Assembly: GCA_965208775.1 (NCBI GenBank)
Contig: OZ242360.1
Span: forward strand, 248,001-312,000
Source: JAPOVO01 sp026708165
GTDB taxonomy: Bacteria > Chloroflexota > UBA11872 > VXNJ01
Reading direction: 5' to 3'
Length of the DNA stretch: 64,000 bases
The notes beneath the pieces are model-generated. The model was given only the letters and a program-made list of their open reading frames with translations. It had not been told where the DNA came from and did not search any database. Below are positions 46,204 through 54,699 of the stretch, piece after piece; position 1 is the first letter of the stretch; each line of letters opens with the position of its first letter. The position numbers were made by a program, and so were the translations under genes.

Positions 46204-47469
46204 CTATTTGGCGCGGTTCAGATTGGCTATAACAGCGGACGCCGGTGCTGACGGATTGACCGCGATTCTCGACAGACGCATCAGATCCCGTGGAAAGTGG
46301 ACACGCCCAAACCGCGTTGACAACGCTGCGGTGTAGTTGGTTCGAATGATCAGAATCTCGGTGTCCGCATCGAATGCTCCGAACGGGTACGCCAGGTAGT
46401 CCACCCCGCCAAACTGCTCCAGGATTTGTTTGGACTCCACTACTTCCGCCTCAGCGGCGCCCCTGTTGCTCCGCAGAAGCGGAGGCAATTCTGCATGATT
46501 GATCGTATGCGATTGAACGCTCATGCCAGCGTCGGCAAGCGTTTGGAAATCGTCGAGACTCATGTGATTGGGCTGCTTGCTGTCGAATCCCGGAAGCACG
46601 AAGAACGTGGCTGGAACTCGATGTTTCACAAGTACGGGCAGTGCCTGAGTGAGTTGACTCTTCCATCCATCGTCAAACGTAAAGACGATGGGGTTTTCTG
46701 GCAATGTCGCGCAGCAAGTGAGCGAGCGCACCAGCCGAGCCAGCGGAATTGGCGTGTATCCGGCCTGTATTAACCCCACAATTTGACTCTCGAATAGCTG
46801 CTGGTCCGGTACTTCATGCAGGTAGACAATCGGCACATCCAGACCCTGCGCAGGATCGTCCAGGTCGATCGCATACAGTGGCACGATGGACTCGACGTCG
46901 TCGCGCTGATAACGGGGAAAGGACGTGTACTCTCGGCCAATGTCCGAGGTTTCTACTTTTCCGGCATCCGACGATTGAACCTCGATTTCCAGAACGGCCT
47001 TGGTGAACCATTGAAGCGACTTGGAGCCTTTGAGGTATCGCTCGGAGATCGGCGGGCCGAACCTCGCAATCCCTCCGTGATTTCTCCAGTACGTTAAGAC
47101 CGGCTCTCGTATGCTGTGCTCTGTTCCGGGGAAAAATAGCCCGTTACGCACAGGTCGAACAGGTTGAAATGCGGGGCGTATCGACTCGCCGGTCAGTCGT
47201 GCCAAGTATCTGCCGAGATCGGAGACTCGCGTCGCGCCCAGCGGCTCGTTCGAGCTTCGTCCGGCCCGTTCGAGCCGCCCCCGCTCGAAATATTGCACCA
47301 ACGTGTCGCCCAAGTAGTAAGGACGGCTTATCGCTTCGCCGAGCGACTCCGCACCTCCGAATCTCTCGTAAATAAGCCGGAACTCCGCGGCTACGTCGTA
47401 GGCTCGGCTCTTCTCGGAAGTCTCTTGAGCCAGCGTCGGCGAGGCCGTGGCAATGAGCAGCAGCGCCAC
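46204..47469 (-). CDS. exported polysaccharide deacetylase with Chloroflexota-type repeats
   Basis: A 421-residue protein from GTG 47469. Two repeats precede the enzyme: FRLIYERFGGAESLGEAIS (~30-48) and VLTYWRNHGGIARFGPPISE (~120). The NodB-type domain has FTFDDGWKSQL (metal Asp) and SHTINHAELP (metal His-x-x-x-His), so it likely deacetylates cell-wall or capsular sugars. From 47469 the signal peptide is truncated; in-frame codons upstream encode RLAIFRTLLIRFAII, which would complete it, but no ATG, GTG or TTG is present there. The real start is therefore uncertain. Confidence 0.85.
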   Translation of the reverse strand: MALLLIATASPTLAQETSEKSRAYDVAAEFRLIYERFGGAESLGEAISRPYYLGDTLVQYFERGRLERAGRSSNEPLGATRVSDLGRYLARLTGESIRPAFQPVRPVRNGLFFPGTEHSIREPVLTYWRNHGGIARFGPPISERYLKGSKSLQWFTKAVLEIEVQSSDAGKVETSDIGREYTSFPRYQRDDVESIVPLYAIDLDDPAQGLDVPIVYLHEVPDQQLFESQIVGLIQAGYTPIPLARLVRSLTCCATLPENPIVFTFDDGWKSQLTQALPVLVKHRVPATFFVLPGFDSKQPNHMSLDDFQTLADAGMSVQSHTINHAELPPLLRSNRGAAEAEVVESKQILEQFGGVDYLAYPFGAFDADTEILIIRTNYTAALSTRFGRVHFPRDLMRLSRIAVNPSAPASAVIANLNRAK

Positions 47470-47550
47470 GGAAATAATCGCAAATCGAATGAGTAAAGTG
47501 CGGAAGATGGCCAGCCTTGACGCCGCTGGGCTAGTGGCTTCGGGAGAGTG

Positions 47551-47790
47551 TCAGTGGACTACGTCGCCCTCGACGGGATCGACGCGAACTTCCTGGCCCC
47601 TAACCCAGTCCAACGCCGCGTCTATGGCGTCCTGCTCGCCTTCCAGCTCCAGAACCACCCAGCCGACCTTATCGGTAACCTCGGCCCGCCGAATGTTGCT
47701 GACCAGTTCGAAGTCCCGAGAAACCTTGTAGATGATCGGTTCCTGAATCTTCGAAGTGGGATAAGTGAATTTAACCCGCGCTCTTGCCAT
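47551..47790 (-). CDS. stand-alone NIL-domain protein
   Basis: A 79-residue ferredoxin-like NIL domain: ARARVKFTYPTSKIQEPII, NIRRAEVTDKVGWVVLELE and a C-terminal helix-strand. NIL domains are best known as the regulatory C-terminus of methionine ABC importer ATPases and as partners of 4Fe-4S proteins. As a free domain, its partner is unknown. ATG 47790 is preceded by AAGGCGGG. Confidence 0.85.
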   Translation of the reverse strand: MARARVKFTYPTSKIQEPIIYKVSRDFELVSNIRRAEVTDKVGWVVLELEGEQDAIDAALDWVRGQEVRVDPVEGDVVH

Positions 47791-47861
47791 TGAGACCCGC
47801 CTTTCAGAAGCATGATACCCAACGGCGCGATCCGAAGGCGGCGGGCAACCGGTGTCGCCGT

Positions 47862-48701
47862 CTACAAATCGCGGGTACTGAAACTCCTAATCGCCAGTGC
47901 AACGGCTACGAGACAGTATCCGACTGCATAGATCGCCATCAGCATGCTTGGCGGGTTCGCCAGCGCGAACGGACTAGCCGCGGGGCCGCCCGGCGTTGGA
48001 CTAGCAATCCCCGAAATCAGTCGGGCGCTCGCCATTTCGAATATCGCTCTGCTCGGAATCACCAGGCTGCTCACTATGCCGATGTTCACCATTGCCGCGT
48101 TGTCGATCACCGATCCAAGCTGCTCGACGATGCCCCCGATCAACCCCACCGAGAACAGCGCAAAGATCAGGATTCCGTTGGCGATCGTGGGCAACCGAGT
48201 CGTTCCCAGCAGAGCGAGCGACTGCATGACCACGGCCGCGAGAAGTATCAGCAGGGGGGGAATGATGGGATTCGCCGGAACGTAGCCTGCGATGAGGTAC
48301 ACGATTGCAGTTACCGCCCCGGTGGATAGAGCGACAAACGCGGCCAGCATCAGGGCAAGTCCGAGAGCCTTACCGATCAATATCTTCCAGCGGGGTACGG
48401 GACGCGCCGCCAGGGCCGCCATCGTGCCGTTGGTCACCTCGGCCGAAACAGCCCCAACCGCTGTCAGGATCGCAAGCAACGCGGCCACGAAATTCAGCAC
48501 CCACATGCCGCCTGAAAGAAGGAAGCCTCCAAAGATCGCCTGCTCCGAAGGATCGACGGGACCTTCCGATTTGAGCTCCTGAAACGCAAACCACACGCCA
48601 AGCCCGAAGAGGACCAGGAATCCGACCGTGAGCAACAGTCCCGCTAGGACGATCTTGCGGCGCACCGCTTCCTTCAAAGTCGCCAGAGCGATAGTCAGCA
48701 C
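47862..48701 (-). CDS. ABC-2 type transporter permease
   Basis: A 279-residue membrane protein of the ABC-2/NatB type with about six helices, for example IVLAGLLLTVGFLVLFGLGV and IVYLIAGYVPANPIIPPLL. It contains AEVTNGTMAALAARPVPRWK, the cytoplasmic loop that follows the first helices in this family. The ATPase is encoded just upstream. I prefer GTG 48701 (VLTIALATLKEAVRRK); the frame extends to 48815, but that part overlaps the ATPase gene and looks random. Substrate and direction (probably export) are unknown. Confidence 0.85.
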   Translation of the reverse strand: MLTIALATLKEAVRRKIVLAGLLLTVGFLVLFGLGVWFAFQELKSEGPVDPSEQAIFGGFLLSGGMWVLNFVAALLAILTAVGAVSAEVTNGTMAALAARPVPRWKILIGKALGLALMLAAFVALSTGAVTAIVYLIAGYVPANPIIPPLLILLAAVVMQSLALLGTTRLPTIANGILIFALFSVGLIGGIVEQLGSVIDNAAMVNIGIVSSLVIPSRAIFEMASARLISGIASPTPGGPAASPFALANPPSMLMAIYAVGYCLVAVALAIRSFSTRDL

Positions 48702-48756
48702 GTCTGCCAGCCCATTGGCCTTGGGGCACGGGTTGGCGCGGTATTCGCGGCGCGCT

Positions 48757-49674
48757 TCACCTGTCGGTTGCCTCGACCATTTCCACAAACAGGTCTTCGA
48801 GGGAAGTCGAATCAATCGATACGTGATAGATATCGGCCCCCGAGTCTACGATCGCACGGACTATGCGAGGAACCACGTCCTCATCAGGGATGTTGAATAC
48901 CAGCCTTCCCCCATCTCGGATGTCAAAATCCACACGCGGGAGCAGCTCCCGGATCTTGGTCTGGTCGAATTCGCCAACCCGCACCGTCAGAACACGCTCG
49001 CCAAGCAGTCGCTCCAGCCTGCCTTGAGCCACAACCCGGCCCTTGCTGAGAATCGCGACCCGGTCGCACACCATCTCAACTTCCGACAGAAGATGCGAGT
49101 TCAGGAACACCGTCACTCCTTCGTTGCGGAGTTCACGGATCAGGTCTCGGACCTCCCGGCGGCCTATGGGATCCAGCGCCGAGGTTGGCTCATCGAGAAA
49201 AGCGATTCTGGGATCGCCCGCCATCGCCTGCGCAATGCCGATCCGTTGCAACATCCCTTTGGAGAACGTACCTAGCCTCGAATCAGCCCGCGAAGCCAGC
49301 CCCACTCGTTCCAGAAGCGCCGATGTCTTTTCGCTGGAGGCGGCGCGACGACCGCGCGCCAGCTTGGTGTGAAACTCGAGAAACTCGGTCGCCGTCATCC
49401 AGTCAGGGAATCTGAATAGCTCGGGCAGGTATCCTGCGGCTCTCTTTGCGCCGAGGCTTCCGGCCGGTTGCCCGAACACCGCCGCCGATCCTGAATCCGC
49501 TCGGGACAGACCGACGAGAATCTTCACCAGGGTCGTCTTTCCCGCGCCGTTAGGACCCAGCAAGCCAAACACTTCCCCAGCGTCGATCTTCATGTTCGCT
49601 TCTGCGACCGCGACGACCTTGCCGTAGGTCTTCGTCAAGTTTGAGACGGCGACCGCCGGGACGGAATCAGCCAC
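48757..49674 (-). CDS. ABC transporter ATP-binding protein
   Basis: A 305-residue exporter-type ATPase. Walker A is GPNGAGKT (40-47), the signature helix has FSKGMLQRIGIAQAM with Lys-Gly-Met instead of the usual Gly-Gly-Gln, and Walker B is IAFLDEPTSALDP. The C-terminal ~90 residues form a small regulatory domain (LTVRVGEFDQTKIRELLPRV). It drives the ABC-2 permease encoded next. Its GTG start overlaps the upstream gene by eight bases. Confidence 0.95.
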   Translation of the reverse strand: MADSVPAVAVSNLTKTYGKVVAVAEANMKIDAGEVFGLLGPNGAGKTTLVKILVGLSRADSGSAAVFGQPAGSLGAKRAAGYLPELFRFPDWMTATEFLEFHTKLARGRRAASSEKTSALLERVGLASRADSRLGTFSKGMLQRIGIAQAMAGDPRIAFLDEPTSALDPIGRREVRDLIRELRNEGVTVFLNSHLLSEVEMVCDRVAILSKGRVVAQGRLERLLGERVLTVRVGEFDQTKIRELLPRVDFDIRDGGRLVFNIPDEDVVPRIVRAIVDSGADIYHVSIDSTSLEDLFVEMVEATDR

Positions 49675-50506
49675 TTCGCTTCGCTATCTCCAGCATAGAA
49701 TCGCCGCCTATGTTTCCTATGAGAATTCCAACCAAACCGTCGCTTTCCCAGACTACGATGTCCCCAACCTCCAGCCCCTCTATCAATACGGGCGGCGGCT
49801 CCTCGATTCCGTCCGCGTTCTGCGCGGTGGGAATCAAGAACCCCAGCCAATCGGCCACAACCCGAAGCTGACCGCGAAAACGCGCGGGTAACACCCGAAA
49901 CCGCGCGAGCGCGTCGGCCATTGCGGGCAAGTCATTTGCCCCTTGCGGCGTGATTTGCGGGACCGCAATTTCTCCGTATACAAGATATTTTCTGTTACCG
50001 GATGGAACGTCTAGTCGCTGCAATGCAGCTAACACCGTTGCGTCCTCGGCGTACATGGTGACAGCCGCAGCCTGCATCTCGAACAGATAGCCCACGGTGC
50101 TTGAACCGCCGAACTGTCCGATCGGTATACCCTCGAGACGGATCGTCAGAGTGCCGGATACAGGTTCCCACACCGCTCTGTAAGGCTCGGACGAAATCCC
50201 CCCAGGGTTGCGGGGCAGGCTACGTCGAGTTTGAGGATCGTTTGGACCGGCGGCCCGCAGCGAAGGCGCCGTCTGATACTTGATTGCGGCCGCCTCGGAG
50301 GGGCTTAGTCCCAGTCCCCGCAAGCCGGACTCGAAGACACCGCCGTCGATATGAACAACCGAAAAAGGACGTTCCCGGAAGTGCAACAAGATATCTTGAG
50401 CGAACGCCCGGACCGACGGTGAGATGACTAGCAGAGCGATAAACACGGCAAACGCCACGAGGATTGCGTCGATGGAAACCGTGGTCCGGTCGGCCACCTT
50501 AGTCAC
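49667..50506 (-). CDS. membrane-anchored hypothetical protein, DUF4367/anti-sigma-like
   Basis: A 279-residue protein with one N-terminal membrane helix (IDAILVAFAVFIALLVISPS) followed by SVRAFAQDILLHFRERPFSV. That transition resembles the membrane-plus-DUF4367 region of anti-sigma factors, but no zinc-finger anti-sigma domain precedes it. The outer part is beta-rich and contains LIEGLEVGDIVVWESDGLVG near the end. It overlaps the ABC ATPase gene by eight bases, so it may sense a signal for that exporter. Function not established. Confidence 0.7.
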   Translation of the reverse strand: MTKVADRTTVSIDAILVAFAVFIALLVISPSVRAFAQDILLHFRERPFSVVHIDGGVFESGLRGLGLSPSEAAAIKYQTAPSLRAAGPNDPQTRRSLPRNPGGISSEPYRAVWEPVSGTLTIRLEGIPIGQFGGSSTVGYLFEMQAAAVTMYAEDATVLAALQRLDVPSGNRKYLVYGEIAVPQITPQGANDLPAMADALARFRVLPARFRGQLRVVADWLGFLIPTAQNADGIEEPPPVLIEGLEVGDIVVWESDGLVGILIGNIGGDSMLEIAKRSG

Positions 50507-51174
50507 CGTTTACAAGGATCCCATCGGGATTCCGAATCAGTCCTGCCCAACGCCGCACCAAACTCCCGCTGCTATCCAGATGCCGGCGGTAGCGTAAACC
50601 GCCGGGAGAACGGCGGGTGGTTGGGGCGCCTCAAATCGCCGCCGCACTTGACCGACCGGCAATTGCCAAATGTACCTCCACCCTCGCAAAGTACCTGCTC
50701 ACGATACCAATTACAAAACGCGCCCAAGCGCCATCGCGTAACGCCGCCATAGAGTTTCCGAGGGTAAGAATTTATCGGAGTTCGATCGCAAAGGGTGCGA
50801 CGGCAAAAGCGCGAGCAGTTTGGGAGTTGAAACGGCTAACCAAACTCGACTTGCCGTTTGACGGTCCGTACCGGACGTTGATTTGAACCCAAATCTCAAG
50901 GCGGTTCGTCGCGGCCACGGAGGGCCCCGGGAGTCTTTTGAGTGTGGCGAAATGGCCGAGCCACGCGCTCCGGTTTTCCTAATCATGGCTCGAGGAAGTC
51001 ATTGGCGCCCATCTGGCTCGGCCAACGCGCGTCAAGATATGCACGCCAAAAGTGATTGAATCCGCACGGTTATGTAGTATTAGACGGGAATCGTGTGGGG
51101 GGAGGGGCAGTCGAATCACAGGCTGCTCCTCCAACAGAAATTGTGGCGGAAGGGATACTTTCCGGGGGGATCGA
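50507..51174. other. 668-base intergenic region upstream of the third importer
   Basis: Between two divergent genes. Open frames such as 50617-50886 have no ribosome site and no family resemblance and are not called. The right end contains a candidate promoter (51056-51083) and the GGGGGGA ribosome site of the binding-protein gene. No tRNA, repeat array or remnant was recognised. Confidence 0.5.
51056..51083 (+). promoter_or_regulatory. candidate promoter for the third importer operon
   Basis: TTGAAT at 51056-51061 and TATTAG at 51078-51083 are separated by 16 bases. Each matches the sigma-70 consensus at four of six positions. The binding-protein ATG at 51175 is 92 bases further on. Confidence 0.35.
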
Positions 51175-52695
51175 ATGAACAAAGCCAGCAGCATGCGGAG
51201 GCGAGACCTACTCCGTATTGGAGCGTTGGGGATATCTGGAGTGGCTGCCGCCGCCCTCGCGGGTTGTGGCGAGACTCAAATCGTCGAGAGGGAAGTCGTA
51301 AAAGTCGTCACTCAGCAAGTTCCGGTCGAAAAAGTCGTCACGCAAATCGTCGAGAAGGCCAGGGTAGTAGAGAAAGAGGTGCCGGTCGAGGTCCAGAAGG
51401 TCGTCACTCAGGTAGTTGAGAAGGCGGTCATCCAGGAGAAGATCGTCGAGAAGGAAGTCGTAAAAATCGTCACTCAGGAGGCCCCGGCGCAGCCAAAACG
51501 CGTAGACCTTACGCTCCTTTACAACCAGTTCGGAACGCCCGAGATGTGGCGAGACGTCTTCAAGAAGCTCGAGCAGGAGAAACCCCATCTGGTCGTTAGA
51601 GAGACGGCCGTGCCGTATCCCGGAACCGAGCAAAAAGTGCTCACCGCGCTGGCCGGCGGCGTGGACCTCGATATGGCGAGCGTGATTCACCAATGGCTCG
51701 GCACGTTTGGTGAGAAAGAAGCGGTAATTCCGCTTGAGCCGCTGATGAAGAGAGACGGACTCGACCCGGAAAGATGGTACGGGTCGGCGCTGCTCGACAC
51801 TACCCACAGAGGAACCTTGATTGGTTTGCCCTACTATTTCGGACCGATCATGGAATTCCTCAACATGGACCTGTTCGAGGGGAGCGGTCTCGAACATCCC
51901 GGCCAGCTCCCGAAGGCCGAATGGAACTTCGACACCTACCTCGAATACGCGCAAAAGCTCACGTCCGGGGAAGGCGTGGACAAGATTTACGGAATCAGCG
52001 GCATCCCGATCGCCAACTCGTTCTTCCTGCCGATGTATATCTGGGCCTTCGGCGGCGACTTCTGGAACGACGACCTCACACAGAGCAAACTCGATTCACC
52101 CGAATGGGTGGCGGCTGTGCAATGGATGGCGGACGCCATAGCCAAGTGGAAAGTCGCCCCCAGCGCCACCGAGATCCAGGCTATCCCGGGCGGTCCCTGG
52201 AACGCCGGACGCGCGGCAATGAACATGAGCGGCAAATGGGCCGTTGGCGCCTATGACAAGCTGGAGTTTGCCAAGTCCATGAGTCCGTTCCCCGTGGGTG
52301 TGGACGGCAAGCGCCACACTCAAAACTCGGGCAACTCGATGGGCATCTTCACGAACAGTAAGCACCCGGACGAATCGTGGGAGGTGCTGAAGTTCCTAGG
52401 AACGGAAGGTCACAAGATATTGCTGACCTACGGTTTTACCAATCCAACCATGCCCGAACTGCGCACCTGGGATGGGTACATAGGTAACCTCTTCGACTGG
52501 GAAGACCCAAACATGTACCACGAGGGATCGCTCGAAGGGGAGAAGTTCGAGTTTCCGCCAAATGCTAACGAGATTTCATCGCTGATCGCGGCGGCGCTCG
52601 ACGAAGTTGTGCTCGGCAAGAAATCCGCGGAGGACGCGCTGAGCGAGCTTCAGCCCAAGGTGGACAAGATCCTCCAGGAAGGGATCAAGTCCTAA
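51175..52695 (+). CDS. ABC transporter solute-binding lipoprotein (fucoside importer?)
   Basis: A 506-residue extracellular binding protein. It has a Tat-like RRRDLLR start, hydrophobic core, and lipobox ending at Cys31 (LAGC). The Val/Glu/Lys stalk is the longest of the three here (~35-105), with repeats such as VEKVVTQIVEKARVVEKEVP. The body begins at VDLTLLYNQFGTPEMW. ATG 51175 has a GGGGGGA site three bases upstream. Because a GH29 fucosidase gene ends the operon, the ligand may be a fucose-containing oligosaccharide; this is inferred from context only. Confidence 0.94.
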   Translation: MNKASSMRRRDLLRIGALGISGVAAAALAGCGETQIVEREVVKVVTQQVPVEKVVTQIVEKARVVEKEVPVEVQKVVTQVVEKAVIQEKIVEKEVVKIVTQEAPAQPKRVDLTLLYNQFGTPEMWRDVFKKLEQEKPHLVVRETAVPYPGTEQKVLTALAGGVDLDMASVIHQWLGTFGEKEAVIPLEPLMKRDGLDPERWYGSALLDTTHRGTLIGLPYYFGPIMEFLNMDLFEGSGLEHPGQLPKAEWNFDTYLEYAQKLTSGEGVDKIYGISGIPIANSFFLPMYIWAFGGDFWNDDLTQSKLDSPEWVAAVQWMADAIAKWKVAPSATEIQAIPGGPWNAGRAAMNMSGKWAVGAYDKLEFAKSMSPFPVGVDGKRHTQNSGNSMGIFTNSKHPDESWEVLKFLGTEGHKILLTYGFTNPTMPELRTWDGYIGNLFDWEDPNMYHEGSLEGEKFEFPPNANEISSLIAAALDEVVLGKKSAEDALSELQPKVDKILQEGIKS

Positions 52696-52720
52696 TAGCG
52701 GTTTCGGCAGCGATTTGAGA

Positions 52721-52754
52721 GGCTACGGCCGGCTGTTCGATGCCGGCCGTAGCC
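52721..52754 (+). promoter_or_regulatory. intercistronic hairpin between binding protein and permease genes
   Basis: A perfect 13-bp stem, GGCTACGGCCGGC (52721-52733) and GCCGGCCGTAGCC (52742-52754), with an 8-base loop, begins 25 bases after the binding-protein stop codon. No T-run follows. It matches the placement of the hairpin at 27693-27728 in the other importer operon and probably protects the binding-protein message or limits read-through. Confidence 0.6.
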
Positions 52755-52784
52755 TGACTTGAAGTTGGCAGCAAACTTTCAGGC

Positions 52785-53756
52785 GTGGCCGCCGGCCTGC
52801 CTGGAGCGGACCTAGTCGTAATCCGAGCGGAGAAAAAGATAGCCGCGGCAATACAGCGCCCACGTAGACGCCGATTTCGAATCCGTCGAACTACTCTCGA
52901 CGGCTATCTCCTAATAGCCCCATGGGCTCTGGGTTTTGCCCTCTTTACGGCGGTTCCCATGGTGGTGTCTTTGGTCCTGGCATTTTTGGAGTGGGACCTT
53001 ATCACGCCCTGGAAGTTCAACGGTCTCGACAACTGGCGGCGCCTGGTAGAAGACGATCTCGTCACAACCGCGCTGGGCAACACCGCCTACTACACCTTCA
53101 TCGCCGTACCGCTGCACGTGGCTGGCGCTCTCGGCCTGGCCATCCTCCTCAACAAACGGATGAAGGGCATCGGCATTTTCAGGACGACGTTCTATCTACC
53201 ATCCGTCACGCCCCAGGTTGCGGCCGCCATCGTGTTCCTGGGCATATTCGTCGAATATGGCTTCGCCAATCAGTTGCTCCAGACATTTCGCCTACCCCCC
53301 GTGGGCTGGCTGAGCACGGAGGAGTGGGCAAAGCCGGCATTCATCATCATGAGCATGTGGACTATTGGCCCCGCGATGATCATTTCCCTAGCGGCGCTTC
53401 AGGGCGTCCCGGAAACATTGCTGGAAGCGGCTTCCATCGACGGCGCCGGCCGTTGGGCGCGCTTTCGCCACGTCACGATCCCGATGATCAGCCCGGCCCT
53501 CTTTTTCAACACGGTGCTCGGATTAATCGGCTCGTTTCAGATATTCACCCAAGCCTACATAATCACGAACGGCGGCCCTGTGCGGTCTACCTATTTCTAC
53601 GTGCTTCACCTTTATAACAACGGCTTTCTCTACTTCCGGATGGGTTACGCTTCAACGCTGGCCTGGGTGCTGTTCGTGATCATCGTCGCGTTTACCGTTG
53701 CCCAATTCCGCCTATCGTCCCGCTGGGTGTACTCCGAGGCGGGAGGGAAGGCCTAG
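52785..53756 (+). CDS. carbohydrate ABC transporter permease, MalF type
   Basis: A 323-residue permease. A basic N-terminal tail (RPRRRRFRIRR) precedes the first helix at YLLIAPWALGFALFTAVPMV. The EAA loop is LLEAASIDGAGRWARFRHV. The GTG start at 52785 has a weak ribosome site. It follows the intercistronic hairpin and is nine bases ahead of the MalG-type gene. Confidence 0.93.
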   Translation: MAAGLPGADLVVIRAEKKIAAAIQRPRRRRFRIRRTTLDGYLLIAPWALGFALFTAVPMVVSLVLAFLEWDLITPWKFNGLDNWRRLVEDDLVTTALGNTAYYTFIAVPLHVAGALGLAILLNKRMKGIGIFRTTFYLPSVTPQVAAAIVFLGIFVEYGFANQLLQTFRLPPVGWLSTEEWAKPAFIIMSMWTIGPAMIISLAALQGVPETLLEAASIDGAGRWARFRHVTIPMISPALFFNTVLGLIGSFQIFTQAYIITNGGPVRSTYFYVLHLYNNGFLYFRMGYASTLAWVLFVIIVAFTVAQFRLSSRWVYSEAGGKA

Positions 53757-53765
53757 AACCGAATC

Positions 53766-54674
53766 ATGCGCACTATGGCGACCCGAGCCCTCACGCCCGC
53801 CGTTGCCGGGGGGTGGCGGATTCTCAGCTCTGGGAAGCGAAGTCTGGGGTTCGTTTCGTTTCTCGCGCTGATCGCATTTCTTATCGCCGTCTCCGTGGTG
53901 TCGCTGATGCCCATCATCTGGATGCTCAGTACGTCGCTGAAACTTGCCGGGCGCGAGTTTGAGTTCCCGATTCGCTGGCTACCTGATCCCGTCATCTGGG
54001 AAAACTACGTGACGGCGTGGAATTATGAGCCTCTGGGACTCTATCTCCGCAATACGGTGCTTATCACTGCAATAGCTACGGCTGGAACAGTCCTGACCGC
54101 ATCCATGGCGGGATATTCCTTCGCGCGATTGCAATACCGAGGCCGGACTGTCGCGTTTTCGCTGATGCTGGCCACGTTGATGCTGCCAAGCGTCGTTATG
54201 CTGATCCCGCAGTTCATCATCTTCAAACACCTTGGCTGGATCGATACTTTCCTTCCGTTGATCGTGCCCTTCTGGCTCGGCGGACATCCGTTTTACATCT
54301 TCTTGTTTCGGCAGTTCTTTCTGACCCTCCCCGTGGAATTGGAGGAGGCGGCGCGTGTCGATGGCGCTTCCACGTTCCACACGTTTTTCAAGATTATTCT
54401 CCCGCTCTGCAAGCCGGTTCTGGCCACGGTGACCGTGTTCTCGATAATGCTGCACTGGAACGACTTCATAGGCCCGCTGATTTATCTGAACTCGAAGGAA
54501 AACCGTACGCTTGCCCTCGGGATCGCGCTTTTTCGGCGCGAGGTTGGCGGCACCGACTGGAACCTATTCATGGCCGCGTCGATGATCATGGTGGCTCCGA
54601 TGATCGCGATATTCTTCGCAGCGCAGCGAATGTTCGTCAGTGGAATTGCGCTTACCGGACTGGCGGGACGTTAG
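53766..54674 (+). CDS. carbohydrate ABC transporter permease, MalG type
   Basis: A 302-residue permease with EAA loop LEEAARVDGASTFHTFFKI and the usual C-terminal tail RMFVSGIALTGLAGR. The first membrane helix is FLIAVSVVSLMPIIWMLSTS-like in position ~38-58. It pairs with the MalF-type protein encoded directly upstream and precedes the fucosidase gene by 25 bases in the same direction. Confidence 0.93.
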   Translation: MRTMATRALTPAVAGGWRILSSGKRSLGFVSFLALIAFLIAVSVVSLMPIIWMLSTSLKLAGREFEFPIRWLPDPVIWENYVTAWNYEPLGLYLRNTVLITAIATAGTVLTASMAGYSFARLQYRGRTVAFSLMLATLMLPSVVMLIPQFIIFKHLGWIDTFLPLIVPFWLGGHPFYIFLFRQFFLTLPVELEEAARVDGASTFHTFFKIILPLCKPVLATVTVFSIMLHWNDFIGPLIYLNSKENRTLALGIALFRREVGGTDWNLFMAASMIMVAPMIAIFFAAQRMFVSGIALTGLAGR

Positions 54675-54699
54675 ATTGGACCGAAATGAGGTTGGATAG

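Noticed and set aside
50617..50886. 89-codon plus-strand frame in the 668-base gap
   Set aside because: Low-complexity composition, no ribosome site, no recognisable motif.
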